Assembly (NCBI GenBank): GCA_051294375.1 | Contig: CM119267.1 | Coordinates: 9,263,709-9,327,708, forward strand | Direction: 5' to 3' | DNA from: Paraspadella gotoi | Lineage: Eukaryota; Chaetognatha | Length of the DNA: 64,000 nt | In this document: positions 35,605 to 47,122 of the stretch, in pieces | Layout: every line of letters starts with the position of its first letter | Position numbering within the stretch: the stretch's first letter is position 1 | Made by a program: the position numbers and the translations under genes | The notes under the pieces: model-generated | Told to the model about the DNA's origin: nothing | What the model saw: the letters and a program-made list of their open reading frames with translations, nothing else | Databases searched by the model: none

Positions 35605-38600
35605 ATGCCTTCGCTTTCGCCGACAATGGCGAAAGCGAACCCGATTCCGGAGCCTCCTGAAGGTTTCATTCGTCCCAGATGCTTTTTCGATGTTTCTCAA
35701 GAAGGGAAGAAAGGTAAGTTTCAAATCGTGGCCAAAGAAAATATCAGGAGGTTCAACTTCCCCGTCACAAGTTACGAATAAGTCGTCAATCAAATCAAAA
35801 ATGCTCAGGTTCATTGGGTCGCATAATATTCGAGTTGTTTAGCGACATTACCCCACGTACGTGTGAGAACTTTCGCGCCTTGTGTAACGGCGATCAGGGA
35901 ACTGGCAAAGCATCAGGAAAACCTCTCCATTACAAGGGTGCTCCCTTTCACAGGATCATCAAAAACTTTATGATTCAAGGTGTTTGACTCAGCCTGTAGT
36001 TTGTGTTATTTTTGTATTTTTTTATTGACGCCTACTTTCTCTTGCAAGGTGGCGACATCACCCATGGAAACGGAAAAGGGGGCGAGTCTATTTACGGAAG
36101 AACGTTTCCCGACGAAAACTTTGAGATGAAGCACGATCGACCCTACCTTTTGTCGATGGCTAACAGGTAACGTTACATTTTTCTAATGGACTTTTACAAT
36201 TTTTTTCAACGACGTTTTTAAAAATAGGGGCAAAGATACAAATGGATCTCAGTTCTTCATCACAACTCGTCCCACGCCCCACTTGGACGGAATACACGTG
36301 GTTTTCGGGCATTTAGTGTCTGGAAAAGAAGTTGTGTTCGAGTTGGAAAATCTCAGAGTGGACTCTAATCATAAACCTCCCCAGTTCACTTATATCGGAA
36401 ATTGTGGCGAGCTTGTGTTGAAGAAGAAGGCAAAAGTAAAAAGAGGAAGGGGCAAAAAGGCCAGCAGAAGGAGAACGGAGTCGGATAACAGCGACTCCGA
36501 TTCCGAATCAAGGTTGGCGAATACTGAATTCCGAATGAAAAATATTTAACCATATAGCTATTAGCCTATATGCTAATAATCCTCCTTAGTTCATCCTCAT
36601 CCTCGTCATCCTCGTCATCTTCGAGCGAATCGGTCTCTTCTTCCGATTCCGATTCAACAACTTCCTCGTCGTCCAGCGACGAAGAGAAGAGACGTAGAAC
36701 AAAAAAGAAGAAAAGGAAGATAAAGAAGTTAAAGAAGAAAAAGATGTTAAAAAAGGCGAACAAAAAGTTGAAAGAGGCCGTGAAAGAAGCGGACAAAAAG
36801 GCCGAAGCTATTCTCGACGGAAGACCTTTGAAAAAGAAGAAAAAAGGAGGAAAAGAGGTATGGATGTTGTATAATACGTATGATACGATAATTACAGCAT
36901 GATTTTTCTCGTTTGTAACATTTCGTGACAGTATATCTAAGAAACGGTAAAATTTAAAAAGATTAATGATAGTCGGTCTAGTTTTACATATTTGTAATGA
37001 GTCTTCTTTATTTGAAACTTCATCAACTTCATCAATCCAGTTTTCCATTTTTTTTTCCTGATGATTAAAAAGTACTTAAAATTAAAGCGAAAATAAATAT
37101 GAGGAAATGAACATGTAGCATTTTTTCTCTTCTTTAAAATAAAATAATATTTAAGTTAATTCAAATATCAAAATACCACTGAGAGCTAAAAAATGTAATT
37201 CAAGGGTATTAAAAAAGTTGCTAAGCATGAGTCATATTATTGTTCAATGCATGAAAACAAAACCTGTACCAAGTTTTAAAGAATAAAAATTAAAATATTT
37301 TATGTTACCCATTTAATAAAATTCTTTGAATTTTTTATTAACTATGAATTTTTTAAATTCGTGAAACATTAAAAGGTAAAAAAATCAAAAGTTAATCGAC
37401 AAATATGATGAGTTCATTTGGGCCTAAAAGTTAATACTAAAGACTTATTAGAATTATGTAAAAATTGATCGATCTAAAAATGCCAGACTATAAAATGAGC
37501 CATAATTTAAAAATCTTGGGTGAAGGGACTCTGAGATATCGCTACAGGAAATGTTACAATTAAGAAAAATCATACTGTATTTGGCTTTCATTACTTGGAT
37601 GCATTCTTCCATAAATTCTAGGAAATACTTCCGGTGGCGGTGACGCCTAGTGGCGGCCTTCATCCATTGCAACTTGCCGTTCCTGAGATTCGGCCCGAAG
37701 ATATTCCCGACGTTCCCGTCAACCGGTTCCTTTTACGGGGCGCGCCAACACCAGCACCAGCTGTCGCCTTGAGCTCCACCGACGCCGATGAGTCACAGAC
37801 TCTTCCAGAAACTTTTGGCGATGCCGCCACCGTCTGGAAATCGCAAACAGGAAAAACGTCCAAATCCGGAAGGAAGATGAAGGGACGAGGAGCCTTCAAG
37901 TTTCGCAGTCCCTCACCGGGTGGTGGTGATCGAAAGGAGAGAAATTATCGCGAGGGCAGAACCTGGGGTCGAGCAAAGAAAGACTTGCAGGAGAGAAATC
38001 GAGCCGAAGAGAGAGAACGGAAGGAGAGGAGAGAAAGAGAACGAAGGCGCTACGAGGAAAGGAGAGAAAGGAGGAATCAAAGAACTAGGGAGGATCGTCA
38101 CAGAGACAGGTGTCGGTTGTGTTGTCGGTAACGAAAACCGCGTAATTTTTAACAATAATTTTTACTAATTACTTATTCAGGACGAGAAGCCCCGTCAACC
38201 GTGGTCGACGCGAAGAACGACGCCGGCGGTCCGACGACGATAAGGCGAAAGAGAAATCACAGGAGAATCAGGGAAAGAAGAGGGAGGAAGAGGAAGGAGT
38301 CTCTGCTTTGGAGAAAAGGATGATTGAGGCCGACGAGGAAAGGAGGCAGAGAGAAGAGGAAGACATCTACGCCGGGAGAAGGTTAGTGGGAAAAAAGCTT
38401 TGAATTTGTGTTTTAAGTTTTTAAGCTAAGTAATAATCTTTGTTGGATTGTATTTCCCCCTCCTCTTCAGGTGGGAGCACGAATCTCCCTCTCCCGAGCA
38501 TTCACCGCCTCCCGTCCATTCCCCGTCGGTTTCACCCCCGGTTCAGCCCTCATCTCCCTTGCCGTCTGCTCGGCGATCGTCGGGTCAGAGTGGCGAAAAA

Positions 38601-38918
38601 TGGGACTGGAAGCGTGAGCGACCCCGTGAGACCGAGTCTCGCAATGAGGCCCGCCGGTTAAGCAGAGAAGGATCTCTCGAGAGGGACCGAGATCGTTTAA
38701 GCTCCCGAGAACGTCGGCGACAATCTGAAAGGACCCGATCCCGGAGCCGCGATACAAAGGGTGAAGGAGGTCGAAACAAGGGTGACCAATCTCCAGGCAA
38801 AAAAAAATTCAAGCGATACTATGATGAAGACGACTATGACCTAAGTGATCGCGACCGGTCTAAGTCGCCTTCGGAAAGACATCGAAGAAGGCATAGTGAA
38901 ACGTCACGACAGAAATGA
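35605..38918 (+). CDS. NKTR: NKTR/PPIG-type nuclear cyclophilin with SR-rich tail
   Basis: Eight exons: 35605-35713, 35809-35979, 36049-36166, 36228-36512, 36590-36857, 37622-38109, 38181-38381, 38471-38918 (659 aa; an ATG at 35626 would give 652). The cyclophilin domain keeps the active-site R/F/Q of [14 protein letters not shown], and the drug-contact Trp of cyclophilin A is replaced by His ([11 protein letters not shown]), as in NKTR and PPIG. A polyserine/acidic run and long Lys-rich helix follow, then [19 protein letters not shown], a block specific to NKTR/PPIG, and an SR/ER-rich tail. It is probably a splicing-associated prolyl isomerase. Exon 5 is pure low complexity; intron 5 (764 nt) is the longest and AT-rich with nothing recognisable. 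Confidence 0.88.
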
Positions 38919-39465
38919 TGTTTTGTAATTTTTTTTTAATGGCGCTTACTGATATTTCGAAGAGAAAATAATAATATAATTTACTTCCAAAACGTTAAAA
39001 AAATTGTTTTGTTAACTTGAAATTTTTCACATTATCGTCAACAATGAATGAAAGAATTTTACAAAAAGTGTATTATTCAAAGAAGTTTCCACAACGGTAA
39101 TTGAAAAAGAGCTTCTTCTGACGCAGTTACTAATTCATGAGTTGTGACAGTTAGATTTGAGCCAAAGAATCATACTATTTTATCGGTCTCTTGTCGGCTT
39201 TGTTTTTAGAGTTGAAGTAACGAGGTATAAAATAATTTTGTTCTATTAGATTTATATCAGTAGAGCAATGTTGACTTTTGAATAAGCTAAGATAAGATCG
39301 ATCGAGATCGAATTCTTGTTTGATCCATTTAAATATCAGTAACGAGTCGGTTACCGGTCCACATGGGATCCTCTTTAAATTCTCAAATTAAAAAAACTAC
39401 CACGTTTTTCAATGTTTCAATTTATTTTTTTCATTGACAAGCCTGTGAAATTTATTTGAACAAAA
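38919..39465 (+). other. intergenic, no gene seen
   Basis: 547 bp, AT-rich. The NKTR 3' end lies here (AATAATAATA region near 38970). A small palindromic GATCGATCGAGATCGA stretch occurs near 39297-39312. No credible frame on either strand. Confidence 0.5.
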
Positions 39466-41064
39466 ATGACTGACTCAAATAAAAACAATGAATTTTTGGA
39501 GAAGTCTGGTATCTATAAAACCGACAGCGAGGGTTCGGATAAAACAGCCGTTGCCCGTGACAATTCTAAAAGCGTTGGAGACTCGACCGATAACGAGAAA
39601 GAGACCGGAGGTTCTTTTGGTGGCATCGCCGAAATACTACGCGCTCTGCCTTCCCACACCATTCACCCTCCTCCGGAACGAATTGGAATAATCGACGAAG
39701 TCTGCCAACGGGTTTACCGAGACTTGGCTCCCTCCGAGGATCAAATCAGCGAGCGGCGGCGGTTCCTCGGGTACCTTCAGCAGATAGTGTGCTTGAAATT
39801 CCCCGATGCCTTACTGTATCTTTATGGGTCTTCGCTTAATGGATTCGAGTTTTCTTCTTCGGACCTCGACGTCTGTTTGATGCTACTGAGACGAAACCTT
39901 TGTCCAAGGATGGTCATCCAAGAACTTTGGCTCTTATTCCGGTCCCTACACCCAGATTTTTTCGACGTCCACTGTGTCCTTAATTGCAGAGTTCCCATTT
40001 TAAAGTTAAAGTATGGTCGTCCCGGCCGAAGTTGCGACGTTGATCTCTCTATAAACAATGTTTTGGCCGGCCGAAATTCCGTGATGCTTTCCGTCTATTC
40101 CTCTTTCGATTCTCGCCTCAAGCATCTCGGCTACACGCTCAAGTTTTTTTCCAAGATGTGCGGCATCGGCGACGCCTCCTCCGGCGGCCTTTCATCCTAC
40201 GCCCTAATCATCCTTCTCATTTATTTTCTGCAGCAAAAATCTGTCTTGCCGGTGCTGCAGGAGGTATCACCCCTCGACAAAGAAAGGCTTAAGGACCCAT
40301 CGCTTTGTGAAGACAAAGTTGACGGCTGGAACGCTTGGTTCTATCGAGAATCGAGGGAAGACCTTCTGTCGCTCTTTCCTGAAGTTTCCAACAACCACGA
40401 ATCCGCGGGCTCGCTACTCCTGGGGTTTTTTGACTTTTACCTTCAAGAATTTCGTTACGAGGACAACGTCATTTGCATCCGGCGTCGTAAGGTTTTGTCG
40501 AGAAAAGAGAGGAAGTGGACTCGTTCTTTCCTCGCTATCGAGGATCCTTTCGAACTTAATCACAATCTCGGGGCCTCCGCCAAAAAGGAGACGCTTTTGT
40601 ACACTTTCAAAGCTTGGAACAAAGCGCGCGAGGTTTTGGTGACTTCGGAAAATCAAGTTCCTTTACGCTACTATTCGTTTGCGGATTTTTTCTTTGACCC
40701 CAACCACTACGTGCGTTGCTCGCATTGTAAAGAGTTGGGTCACGCTCATGGACTATGTAAGAAAACCCTGGGGCCGGGATGTGCGGTCAAGAATTCCCAC
40801 GAACGAGAAAGAAGCGTGGAAGATCAAGATTTCATCGCACCTGACCTCGGGGTAGATTCCGTGATTGGCGGTGATAACTTAGATGGGAGAGAACAGGACG
40901 TAGTCGACCAACTTTCTTCATCGTTTCATTCCAAATTTAATTTCGAATCGAATCCTAGTTCGACGAAAAATGACTCGGTTCCCCCGAAAATAAGAAACGG
41001 ATTTTCTTTAGGTTCTAGTAGTAAAGAATTTCCACCTTTGTTAAAAAAAAGCGAAGAAACTTAG
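39466..41064 (+). CDS. TUT4: TUT4/TUT7-like terminal uridylyltransferase, short form
   Basis: 532 aa, intronless. A nucleotidyltransferase core with GSSLNGFEFSSSDLDVCL (metal-binding D133 and D135) and third acidic residue in CDVDLSINN (D193), then the PAP/25A-associated domain (IEDPFELNHNLG, YTLKFFSKMCGIGDASSGGLS). A CCHC zinc knuckle (CSHCKELGHAHGLC) follows. GDAS and VDGWNAWFY match TUT4/TUT7, which add uridines to let-7 precursors, mRNAs and histone mRNAs. The vertebrate enzymes are about 1500 aa with an inactive N-terminal copy and three knuckles; here only the catalytic half and one knuckle remain. MTPAP and TUT1 are less similar alternatives. Confidence 0.85.
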   Translation: MTDSNKNNEFLEKSGIYKTDSEGSDKTAVARDNSKSVGDSTDNEKETGGSFGGIAEILRALPSHTIHPPPERIGIIDEVCQRVYRDLAPSEDQISERRRFLGYLQQIVCLKFPDALLYLYGSSLNGFEFSSSDLDVCLMLLRRNLCPRMVIQELWLLFRSLHPDFFDVHCVLNCRVPILKLKYGRPGRSCDVDLSINNVLAGRNSVMLSVYSSFDSRLKHLGYTLKFFSKMCGIGDASSGGLSSYALIILLIYFLQQKSVLPVLQEVSPLDKERLKDPSLCEDKVDGWNAWFYRESREDLLSLFPEVSNNHESAGSLLLGFFDFYLQEFRYEDNVICIRRRKVLSRKERKWTRSFLAIEDPFELNHNLGASAKKETLLYTFKAWNKAREVLVTSENQVPLRYYSFADFFFDPNHYVRCSHCKELGHAHGLCKKTLGPGCAVKNSHERERSVEDQDFIAPDLGVDSVIGGDNLDGREQDVVDQLSSSFHSKFNFESNPSSTKNDSVPPKIRNGFSLGSSSKEFPPLLKKSEET

Positions 41065-41915
41065 TTGAAGTTCCACTATTATTTAAATTAAGAACCCGAC
41101 GAAAAAAAATTTCGAACAACTTTTTAGGCTTTAATTTATTGCATATTTGCGTTATTTGCATATTTTTGGAAAAAGCGTTTTCGAATAAAAAAGGTCAAAT
41201 TTACTATTTTTTTTTCTTTCCGATTTTAAAGCCTTAAAAATTGTCCGGATGTTGCGGCTTCTTATTATTACATAAAACGCCATGCCTTTTTTGGAGAATG
41301 AACCCGTTTTTTTGTTTTTTTTCATCACAAGATGAAATTTGATCAGTGATTATTTGTTGCCAATACATACATTTTGTAAGAAGTTATAAATTATTCAGTC
41401 AGGTCGACTTCATCTCCTTCCTGGCCCTTATTAGATAAAAAGCTAATTTTTTATTATAGAAAAAGTTATTGACACGTAGAGAATAATTTTATTAAACAAT
41501 TATTTTGTTGCATTAGAAACTGTTTACAAATTACGTTTAGTTTCTGTTATTGTAGAGACATTGCATGCACTTTGCACAGCGAGTATATGATAATTTAAGT
41601 ATTTGACTGCATATTAAGTGATTATTTTTAATTTGGCCAAAATTTCAATCCGTGAAGAGAAATATTTTTAAAAGGCAGTTTTGACAGTAAATGACTTCAA
41701 ACAGAAGTATATGTCTGTCTCTCTCTCTCCCCCCCTCTCTCCCTCTCTCCCTCTCTCCCTTGAAGTCATTAATTAAATAAAAAAAAATATTCCTCCATTG
41801 AATTGAAATATACGCAAAATATGGATTTAAAAACATTGTGTTTAACATTGTTATTAGTTTCCATCGTTTTCTCCCTATTTTAAAATTACCCAACAACTTT
41901 TTTACAGAATTTATA
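41065..41915 (+). other. intergenic with CT-rich microsatellite
   Basis: 851 bp, AT-rich. A pyrimidine microsatellite (CTCTCTCCC units) spans about 41713-41760, bracketed by AATGACTTCA and TGAAGTCATT, a 10-bp inverted pair. No gene seen. Confidence 0.55.
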
Positions 41916-42554
41916 ATGGGGGATGACTCTTCTCGCCACGGGTTTTGGGGATTAAGTGGCTTTGGGGCTCCATCCGACCTCAATGTTTCGCCCATGTCTC
42001 CAGGAGGAAGCCAGATTATTTCACCCTATCTTAACTTCGATCCCGCTGTGGTTGCACCCAGTCAGGACTCTTTCATCTTCCCCGAGGGTTTCGGAAGTCG
42101 ACAGCGTGGGCGTTTTGAACTCGCTTTCGCACAGATCGGCGGTTCCGTTCTGTGTGGCGGGGTCGTCGGTGGATCCGTCGGACTCGCCAAAGGCATTGCC
42201 GAAACTCGCCAGGGTGACTACCGCGTCGCCATGCGGCGATCGCAAATCCTTAACTACGTGACGAAGCGAAGCGCCGCCACGGCGCAGATGTTAGGCGTCG
42301 TGGCGCTGATGTACTCGGCTCTCGGCGTGCTCATTTCCAAATGCAGAGAGTCCGAGGATGATGGAATCAACACTGTCGCGGCCGCAACCATAACCGGCCT
42401 TCTCTACAAGTCAACGGCCGGGTGGAAGAAATGCCTGAGGGGCGGATTGGTTGGAGCCGCTCTTGGAGGAGTTTATGTGGGAATCACTTTCAGCAAAGAT
42501 TTCACCAACTACGTCGAAGATCATATGAACAATGTGAGGTTGAGGCGGTATTGA
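41916..42554 (+). CDS. TIMM23: mitochondrial import inner membrane translocase subunit Tim23
   Basis: 212 aa, intronless. A Gly/Pro/Ser-rich intermembrane-space N-terminus is followed by the four-helix Tim17/22/23 domain with glycine-zipper segments (GGSVLCGGVVGGSVGLAKG, GGLVGAALGGVYVG) and the RRSQILNYVTKRSAATAQ loop. Tim23 forms the presequence translocase channel. The length matches animal Tim23 (about 209). An acceptor-like CTTTTTTACAG ends at 41907, eight bases before the ATG, the shortest such leader except for the PUS3-like gene. Confidence 0.95.
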   Translation: MGDDSSRHGFWGLSGFGAPSDLNVSPMSPGGSQIISPYLNFDPAVVAPSQDSFIFPEGFGSRQRGRFELAFAQIGGSVLCGGVVGGSVGLAKGIAETRQGDYRVAMRRSQILNYVTKRSAATAQMLGVVALMYSALGVLISKCRESEDDGINTVAAATITGLLYKSTAGWKKCLRGGLVGAALGGVYVGITFSKDFTNYVEDHMNNVRLRRY

Positions 42555-42781
42555 GAAGGAAATCATCGGGTGTTGACTCTCAATATGTTTGGGACTTGTT
42601 TTCCTCCCTATTTTTTTTTTTTTTTTACATGGATAATTTGCAACAACGTAAATATTCATGTTTTTCTTAACTTAAATCTGTTTTTTAGGATTAAATCGCT
42701 GAAGACAAATCATCAAAAAAAAAGACAAATTTCGATTCATGTCAAAATAATCTTATTCATCGGAAAGAAATACTTAAAAAA

Positions 42782-44902
42782 ATGACAGGTGAAACATTAG
42801 GAGACAAAGAACCAGGCTCAAAATCTTGTACGAAAGACGCTATGAGCCAAATCCGGAAAAATCCCAAGATGAAAAACTCGATGCAACCACCTTCCAAAGC
42901 TGTCAAGCAGCGTAACAATCTTCATTTTCGCAACGAAAGAGGTCGCGGATCAGGGCGTCTCGTCGTCACTCGCCCCATTCGTCAAAACAGCGTGCACGCG
43001 ATCAGAAACGATTCGGGTTCTTGTAAACGTCGCCCGTCGGAGTCGGGTTCGATGCCCCTGCGGAAGCGTCATCGGGGCGTGGGTCAGCGAATAGCCATTG
43101 CCGGTGATCCAATGGTACTGCCGCACAAGTTCCACCTGGGCGGCAACATCAACGATCCTCTCAACCTCAACGAGCTTATCAACAGGCAGGGAAACATCAC
43201 CCCTCCTAGTGATAGCCCCATCCGGTCGCCGATCAAGGCCGACGCCCTTGTGCTCAGATTGCCCTCAAACCCTAAAGATCCTCTCAATCTGAACGTGCCT
43301 GACAAAGATATCACTGCCGACGAGATGCTGCTTCCTCTCGAAGAAGACATCAATGTTAAAGCCAAGGCCAAGAAGAAAGACAAATGGAAATCACGAAACC
43401 CAGTGGTGGCGGTATCCAACGGGGCAATTCCCAATTGCGAGGGAACAGTCGAAGTCACCGTTACTAAGAAACAGGACACCGAGGCCGAAACGGAAGTAAA
43501 AGTAGTCGAAGAGATCTGCGAAGTGGATCCTGGCAACTCGGAAACGCCTCTCATTCCGATCGTCCCTGCCAAGTTTAAAAAAGTCAAGCCGGCTCCTAAT
43601 CTAAACAAAATTGTTTCGCCGGCGATCCGACAGGGAAAATTGCCCCGCCTGGGAAGTCAGACTGGAAATCAGCACCATCCGCTAGGGAGAAAAAAAAGCG
43701 GAAAGATTTCTGCAAAATCGGAATCCCAAACTGGCGCCTCCGCTTCGGAGTCGGAGGTGGTTGATGCCGGTCAAGGCTACTCCAACCTTTCGACGAATAA
43801 GAAACGTCAGAAGCGGAAACGACGCCTCTCTTCAAAATCTAGCGCAACAAAATCCTCCGCGGACTCGGAAGAATTGCGACGATTGAATTTGGCGACCACG
43901 GATCCCACCGTCGCTTCTGCCCCTTCAATTTCTGTTAATAAAAATTTTAAAGAGGCTCGTAGCAAGACTGACAAAATGTGCGACCATGGGAACTACGACC
44001 GCTATTACGGGAAACGGAATCAAGAAGGAGTTTCCGATTCACGGCTGGACCTTTTAGAGTCGGAATGGTTTCGGGGAAAGGAGGTCCTGGACATAGGCTG
44101 CAACGTTGGGCATTTCACTTTGACGTTGGCGCGAGATTTCGGTCCCGAACGCATTACGGGTATCGACGTCGACGGCGAATTAATCGCTGCCTCTCGCAGA
44201 AACATCAGGCATTATTTGGTTGAACGGAGTAACAAACAGTCGGGCAAGTTTGGCAGCGCCTTCGCCAGACTTTATGGACCATTGGCGAGAGACTTCACCG
44301 AAACCAACGGAAATAACTCCAATATTGGTGAAATCATAAATCAACCGCGAGAAAATCCTGAGAACAAAGAGGTTTCGAAGGAGGTTTCGGAGAAAGTCAC
44401 AAACGAAGCAGCGAAACCGAAAAACTCATTAGAAATGCCTGCAGCTGAGATTCCGTCCTTCTCGAAGACATCTCCACCTCGGACTCTTTTCCCGAAAAAC
44501 GTTATTTTCAAGCAAACGGACTTTGTCCTCGAATCCGATGCCCTCCTCGAAACCGTGATGCCCGAGTATGACGTTGTCCTCGCCCTCTCAGTCTCCAAGT
44601 GGGTGCACCTCAACGGTGGAGACGATGCCATCAAACGTTTCTTCAAGCGCGTCTATCGCTCCTTGCGTCCGGGCGGAATGTTCATCCTCGAGGCGCAGCC
44701 CTGGCAATCGTACAAAAGACGAAAAAAACTGACGCCAAAAATATGGGATAACTTTCAAAAAATTCAATTCAAGCCGGACAGATTTCGCTCTTACCTGTTG
44801 TCGTCGGAAGTGGGGTTCGAATCCGTTCGCTATTTAGGAAATTGCAAGAACAAGAATAAAGGATTTCAAAGGAGCGTTGTTTTGTTCGTTAAAGGCTCTT
44901 GA
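42782..44902 (+). CDS. MEPCE: 7SK snRNA methylphosphate capping enzyme (MEPCE/Bin3)
   Basis: 706 aa, intronless. About 400 residues of basic, low-complexity N-terminus, then the Bin3 domain: YDRYYGKR, SAM motif VLDIGCNVGHFTLTLA, GIDVDGELI, and after an insert of about 95 residues VLALSVSKWVHLNGGD and LRPGGMFILEAQPWQSY, diagnostic for MEPCE. It puts a gamma-methyl cap on 7SK RNA and stabilises the 7SK snRNP controlling P-TEFb. An insert at the same place also occurs in human MEPCE. BCDIN3D is excluded by length and the QPWQSY block. An acceptor-like CTGTTTTTTAG ends at 42688. Confidence 0.93.
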   Translation: MTGETLGDKEPGSKSCTKDAMSQIRKNPKMKNSMQPPSKAVKQRNNLHFRNERGRGSGRLVVTRPIRQNSVHAIRNDSGSCKRRPSESGSMPLRKRHRGVGQRIAIAGDPMVLPHKFHLGGNINDPLNLNELINRQGNITPPSDSPIRSPIKADALVLRLPSNPKDPLNLNVPDKDITADEMLLPLEEDINVKAKAKKKDKWKSRNPVVAVSNGAIPNCEGTVEVTVTKKQDTEAETEVKVVEEICEVDPGNSETPLIPIVPAKFKKVKPAPNLNKIVSPAIRQGKLPRLGSQTGNQHHPLGRKKSGKISAKSESQTGASASESEVVDAGQGYSNLSTNKKRQKRKRRLSSKSSATKSSADSEELRRLNLATTDPTVASAPSISVNKNFKEARSKTDKMCDHGNYDRYYGKRNQEGVSDSRLDLLESEWFRGKEVLDIGCNVGHFTLTLARDFGPERITGIDVDGELIAASRRNIRHYLVERSNKQSGKFGSAFARLYGPLARDFTETNGNNSNIGEIINQPRENPENKEVSKEVSEKVTNEAAKPKNSLEMPAAEIPSFSKTSPPRTLFPKNVIFKQTDFVLESDALLETVMPEYDVVLALSVSKWVHLNGGDDAIKRFFKRVYRSLRPGGMFILEAQPWQSYKRRKKLTPKIWDNFQKIQFKPDRFRSYLLSSEVGFESVRYLGNCKNKNKGFQRSVVLFVKGS

Positions 44903-45063
44903 TGTAGTAGCATCGCACGATCTTGCCTCTTGGCTTTTTATTAATATTATTATTTTAATTAATCTATTAGAGCTTTTAAAGCGACGCCATTAATTCCCTT
45001 GATTGTTACATTGCATTTCTTGTTGCTTTTTTTCCGAAAGGTACTGGACTTCTGGTAAAGAAG

Positions 45064-46942
45064 ATGTCGTGCTTGAAATATTCTCTGCGACCGATATCCA
45101 GATCCGTCGTCAAATATTCCGCGAGATTTATCTCCAATGAAATCGAAGAGAAACAAAAACTGCAGAAACGGCCTATGAGGTCTAATACAAATTCGACTTA
45201 TAAATTCATACTGGAGTTAAAGTATTGTAATTTTACCATGAAATAAAACCATTGCAGAAGAACCAATGTTACTCAACGGTTGTCAGCCATACTTTCAGCG
45301 GAATACCTTTCCGCAAACGTTCTGCCTGATCAAAGGCAGGCGATTGAGAAATTATTACCACCGTCATCAAATAAAGCACCGGGTCAAGAAAATGAAAACT
45401 TAATATCCAATGGTAAATCATTTTTTTAATTTTTTTTTTTTTTTTTTGTGAATGGCTTCCAGCTTACTTATTCAATTTGAAGGCCAGTCGGTCGACTTCA
45501 CTTTTTTGGCGGTTAATTACATAAAATATTATTTCATCAGTTTAGTTTAAAATTTATTGTTTTTAAGTGTTCTTACCTCAGTGTATATATTCCCCCTCCA
45601 TCTGTTTTTGCTTACATTAAGTCAAAATTAGTAGTTAGAATTAAATAAGCTAGACCATTAGCTGAATGATTATATGAAATTGTGACCATGTCAAACTTTT
45701 TTAATATCTGATTTTTTTTTTAGTTCTGGTTGATAACCGGTCGACATTTTCTCGTGGATCAATCATCTCCGTGACAGAAATCATAGCCGGTCGTCGCCAA
45801 GAAAATCATTTGAAATTAGAACCCGGAGCGAAGGAGGTATTCTCATCCGAAACCATTCCTCACGAACGTTTCATTGAGCTCAGAGATGGCGACGTCCTGA
45901 AGATAGGAGATACGTTACTTTTAGCTTCTCAAGTAAACCTCGATGATTTTTTGACGTGGCGAATGAAGCCCGCAATCCTTTATCTGCGCGACAAATTAGC
46001 GAGGAGAATCTCCGAGGGGGAGATCTCCATGTTGCATCCGCTCCTTACTGTCGAACTCGCTCTCATTCTCGAAATAACGGTGCTTTTTAAAGAGAAGTTT
46101 TTATATTGAAGGTTTTCCTAGTTGACGGAACCGATTTTCGTTTAGGCTGGAAGCCATGTCTTGGAAGTTGGAACGGGGATGGGCGGTTCGACAATTAAGC
46201 TGTCTGAAATCGTGGGACCTCAAGGCTTTATTCGATCGTTGGAACGCTGCTCCCAAACGGCGGATATCGCAAGAACCAACGTCGCTATGTGGCGGGAAAG
46301 AAGAGGTGAAGGAAAATGTGATCCGGACAACGCCAGCGTCATCACCGGTGACGCCGACGACCCCTTCTGTTTAAAGACGGCAACTGATTCGAGCGACGGT
46401 TGCTTCGACGCTGTCTTGATCGACATCATTGAACCGGAAAAAATCATTCCCCACGTCTTTCAGTTCTTGAAACAAGGTTGCAATTTCAAATTCATGCATC
46501 TGCGGAACTGATTTTTTTAAAAGCTTGTAGCTTTTTTATTTCATAACGAGGTGGTTGCCTTGGATTTACGACGAGTAATTTAAGCGTCGTCGAAATCGTT
46601 ACAAAACTAGTTCACGAGAAACGAATTCCCCTTTTCACGGAAATGGTCGTCACGAAAAGTGACAGTAGATGGAAAATATCTGGTAAGTATCTCCCATGAG
46701 AATGGCCAGGAATTTTGTAGTAGTGAAAACTGTTTCGATCTTCAGACGAAAACTGTCGCTTGCAAAATCGAAGAATTAACCGTTTCCCATTTCGGGCGGA
46801 TCCAACGTGGATTGTCAAAATGCGGAAAACAGAGTCTTTCCAATTTGTCGAAGAAGCTGTGATTGGCGCCAGTTACTTCGAATGGACAGGAAACTCAGCC
46901 GGAGAACATGTTCCTAAATGGAAGAAAAAAATTAATTTATGA
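45064..46942 (+). CDS. TRMT61B: TRMT61B-like mitochondrial tRNA m1A58 methyltransferase
   Basis: Six exons: 45064-45179, 45258-45412, 45724-46079, 46146-46476, 46551-46682, 46746-46942 (428 aa). The N-terminus (MSCLKYSLRPISRSVVKYSA) is presequence-like. The SAM site is VLEVGTGMGGSTIKLS (glycines 218, 220, 222), followed by GPQGFIRSLE and IDIIEPEKIIPHV, the positions of TRMT61B/TrmI catalytic segments, and GGCLGFTTSN like the GG.C..Y of relatives. The C-terminus keeps P.WIVKMRK. This is the most canonical of three TRMT61-like genes in the window and the likely true orthologue. Intron 4 has a weak acceptor (CATAACGAG). Confidence 0.82.
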
Positions 46943-47122
46943 CCTAAGATTCTATAGTATTTACTACGTATTTAGTTTGTAAATTAAATTCATATTATTA
47001 ATTAATTAATAATATGAATAATATTTATTAATAATCATCACGTTTTCCCTTTAAAATCTATTAAATTTTCTAAAATTGTTTTGTTTATTTTTATTTAAGA
47101 ACTTTCACTCGCTGCGACTAAA

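Noticed and set aside
36566-37048. Minus-strand frame of 160 codons opposite NKTR exon 5
   Set aside because: Antisense of a polyserine/lysine low-complexity exon; no family resemblance.
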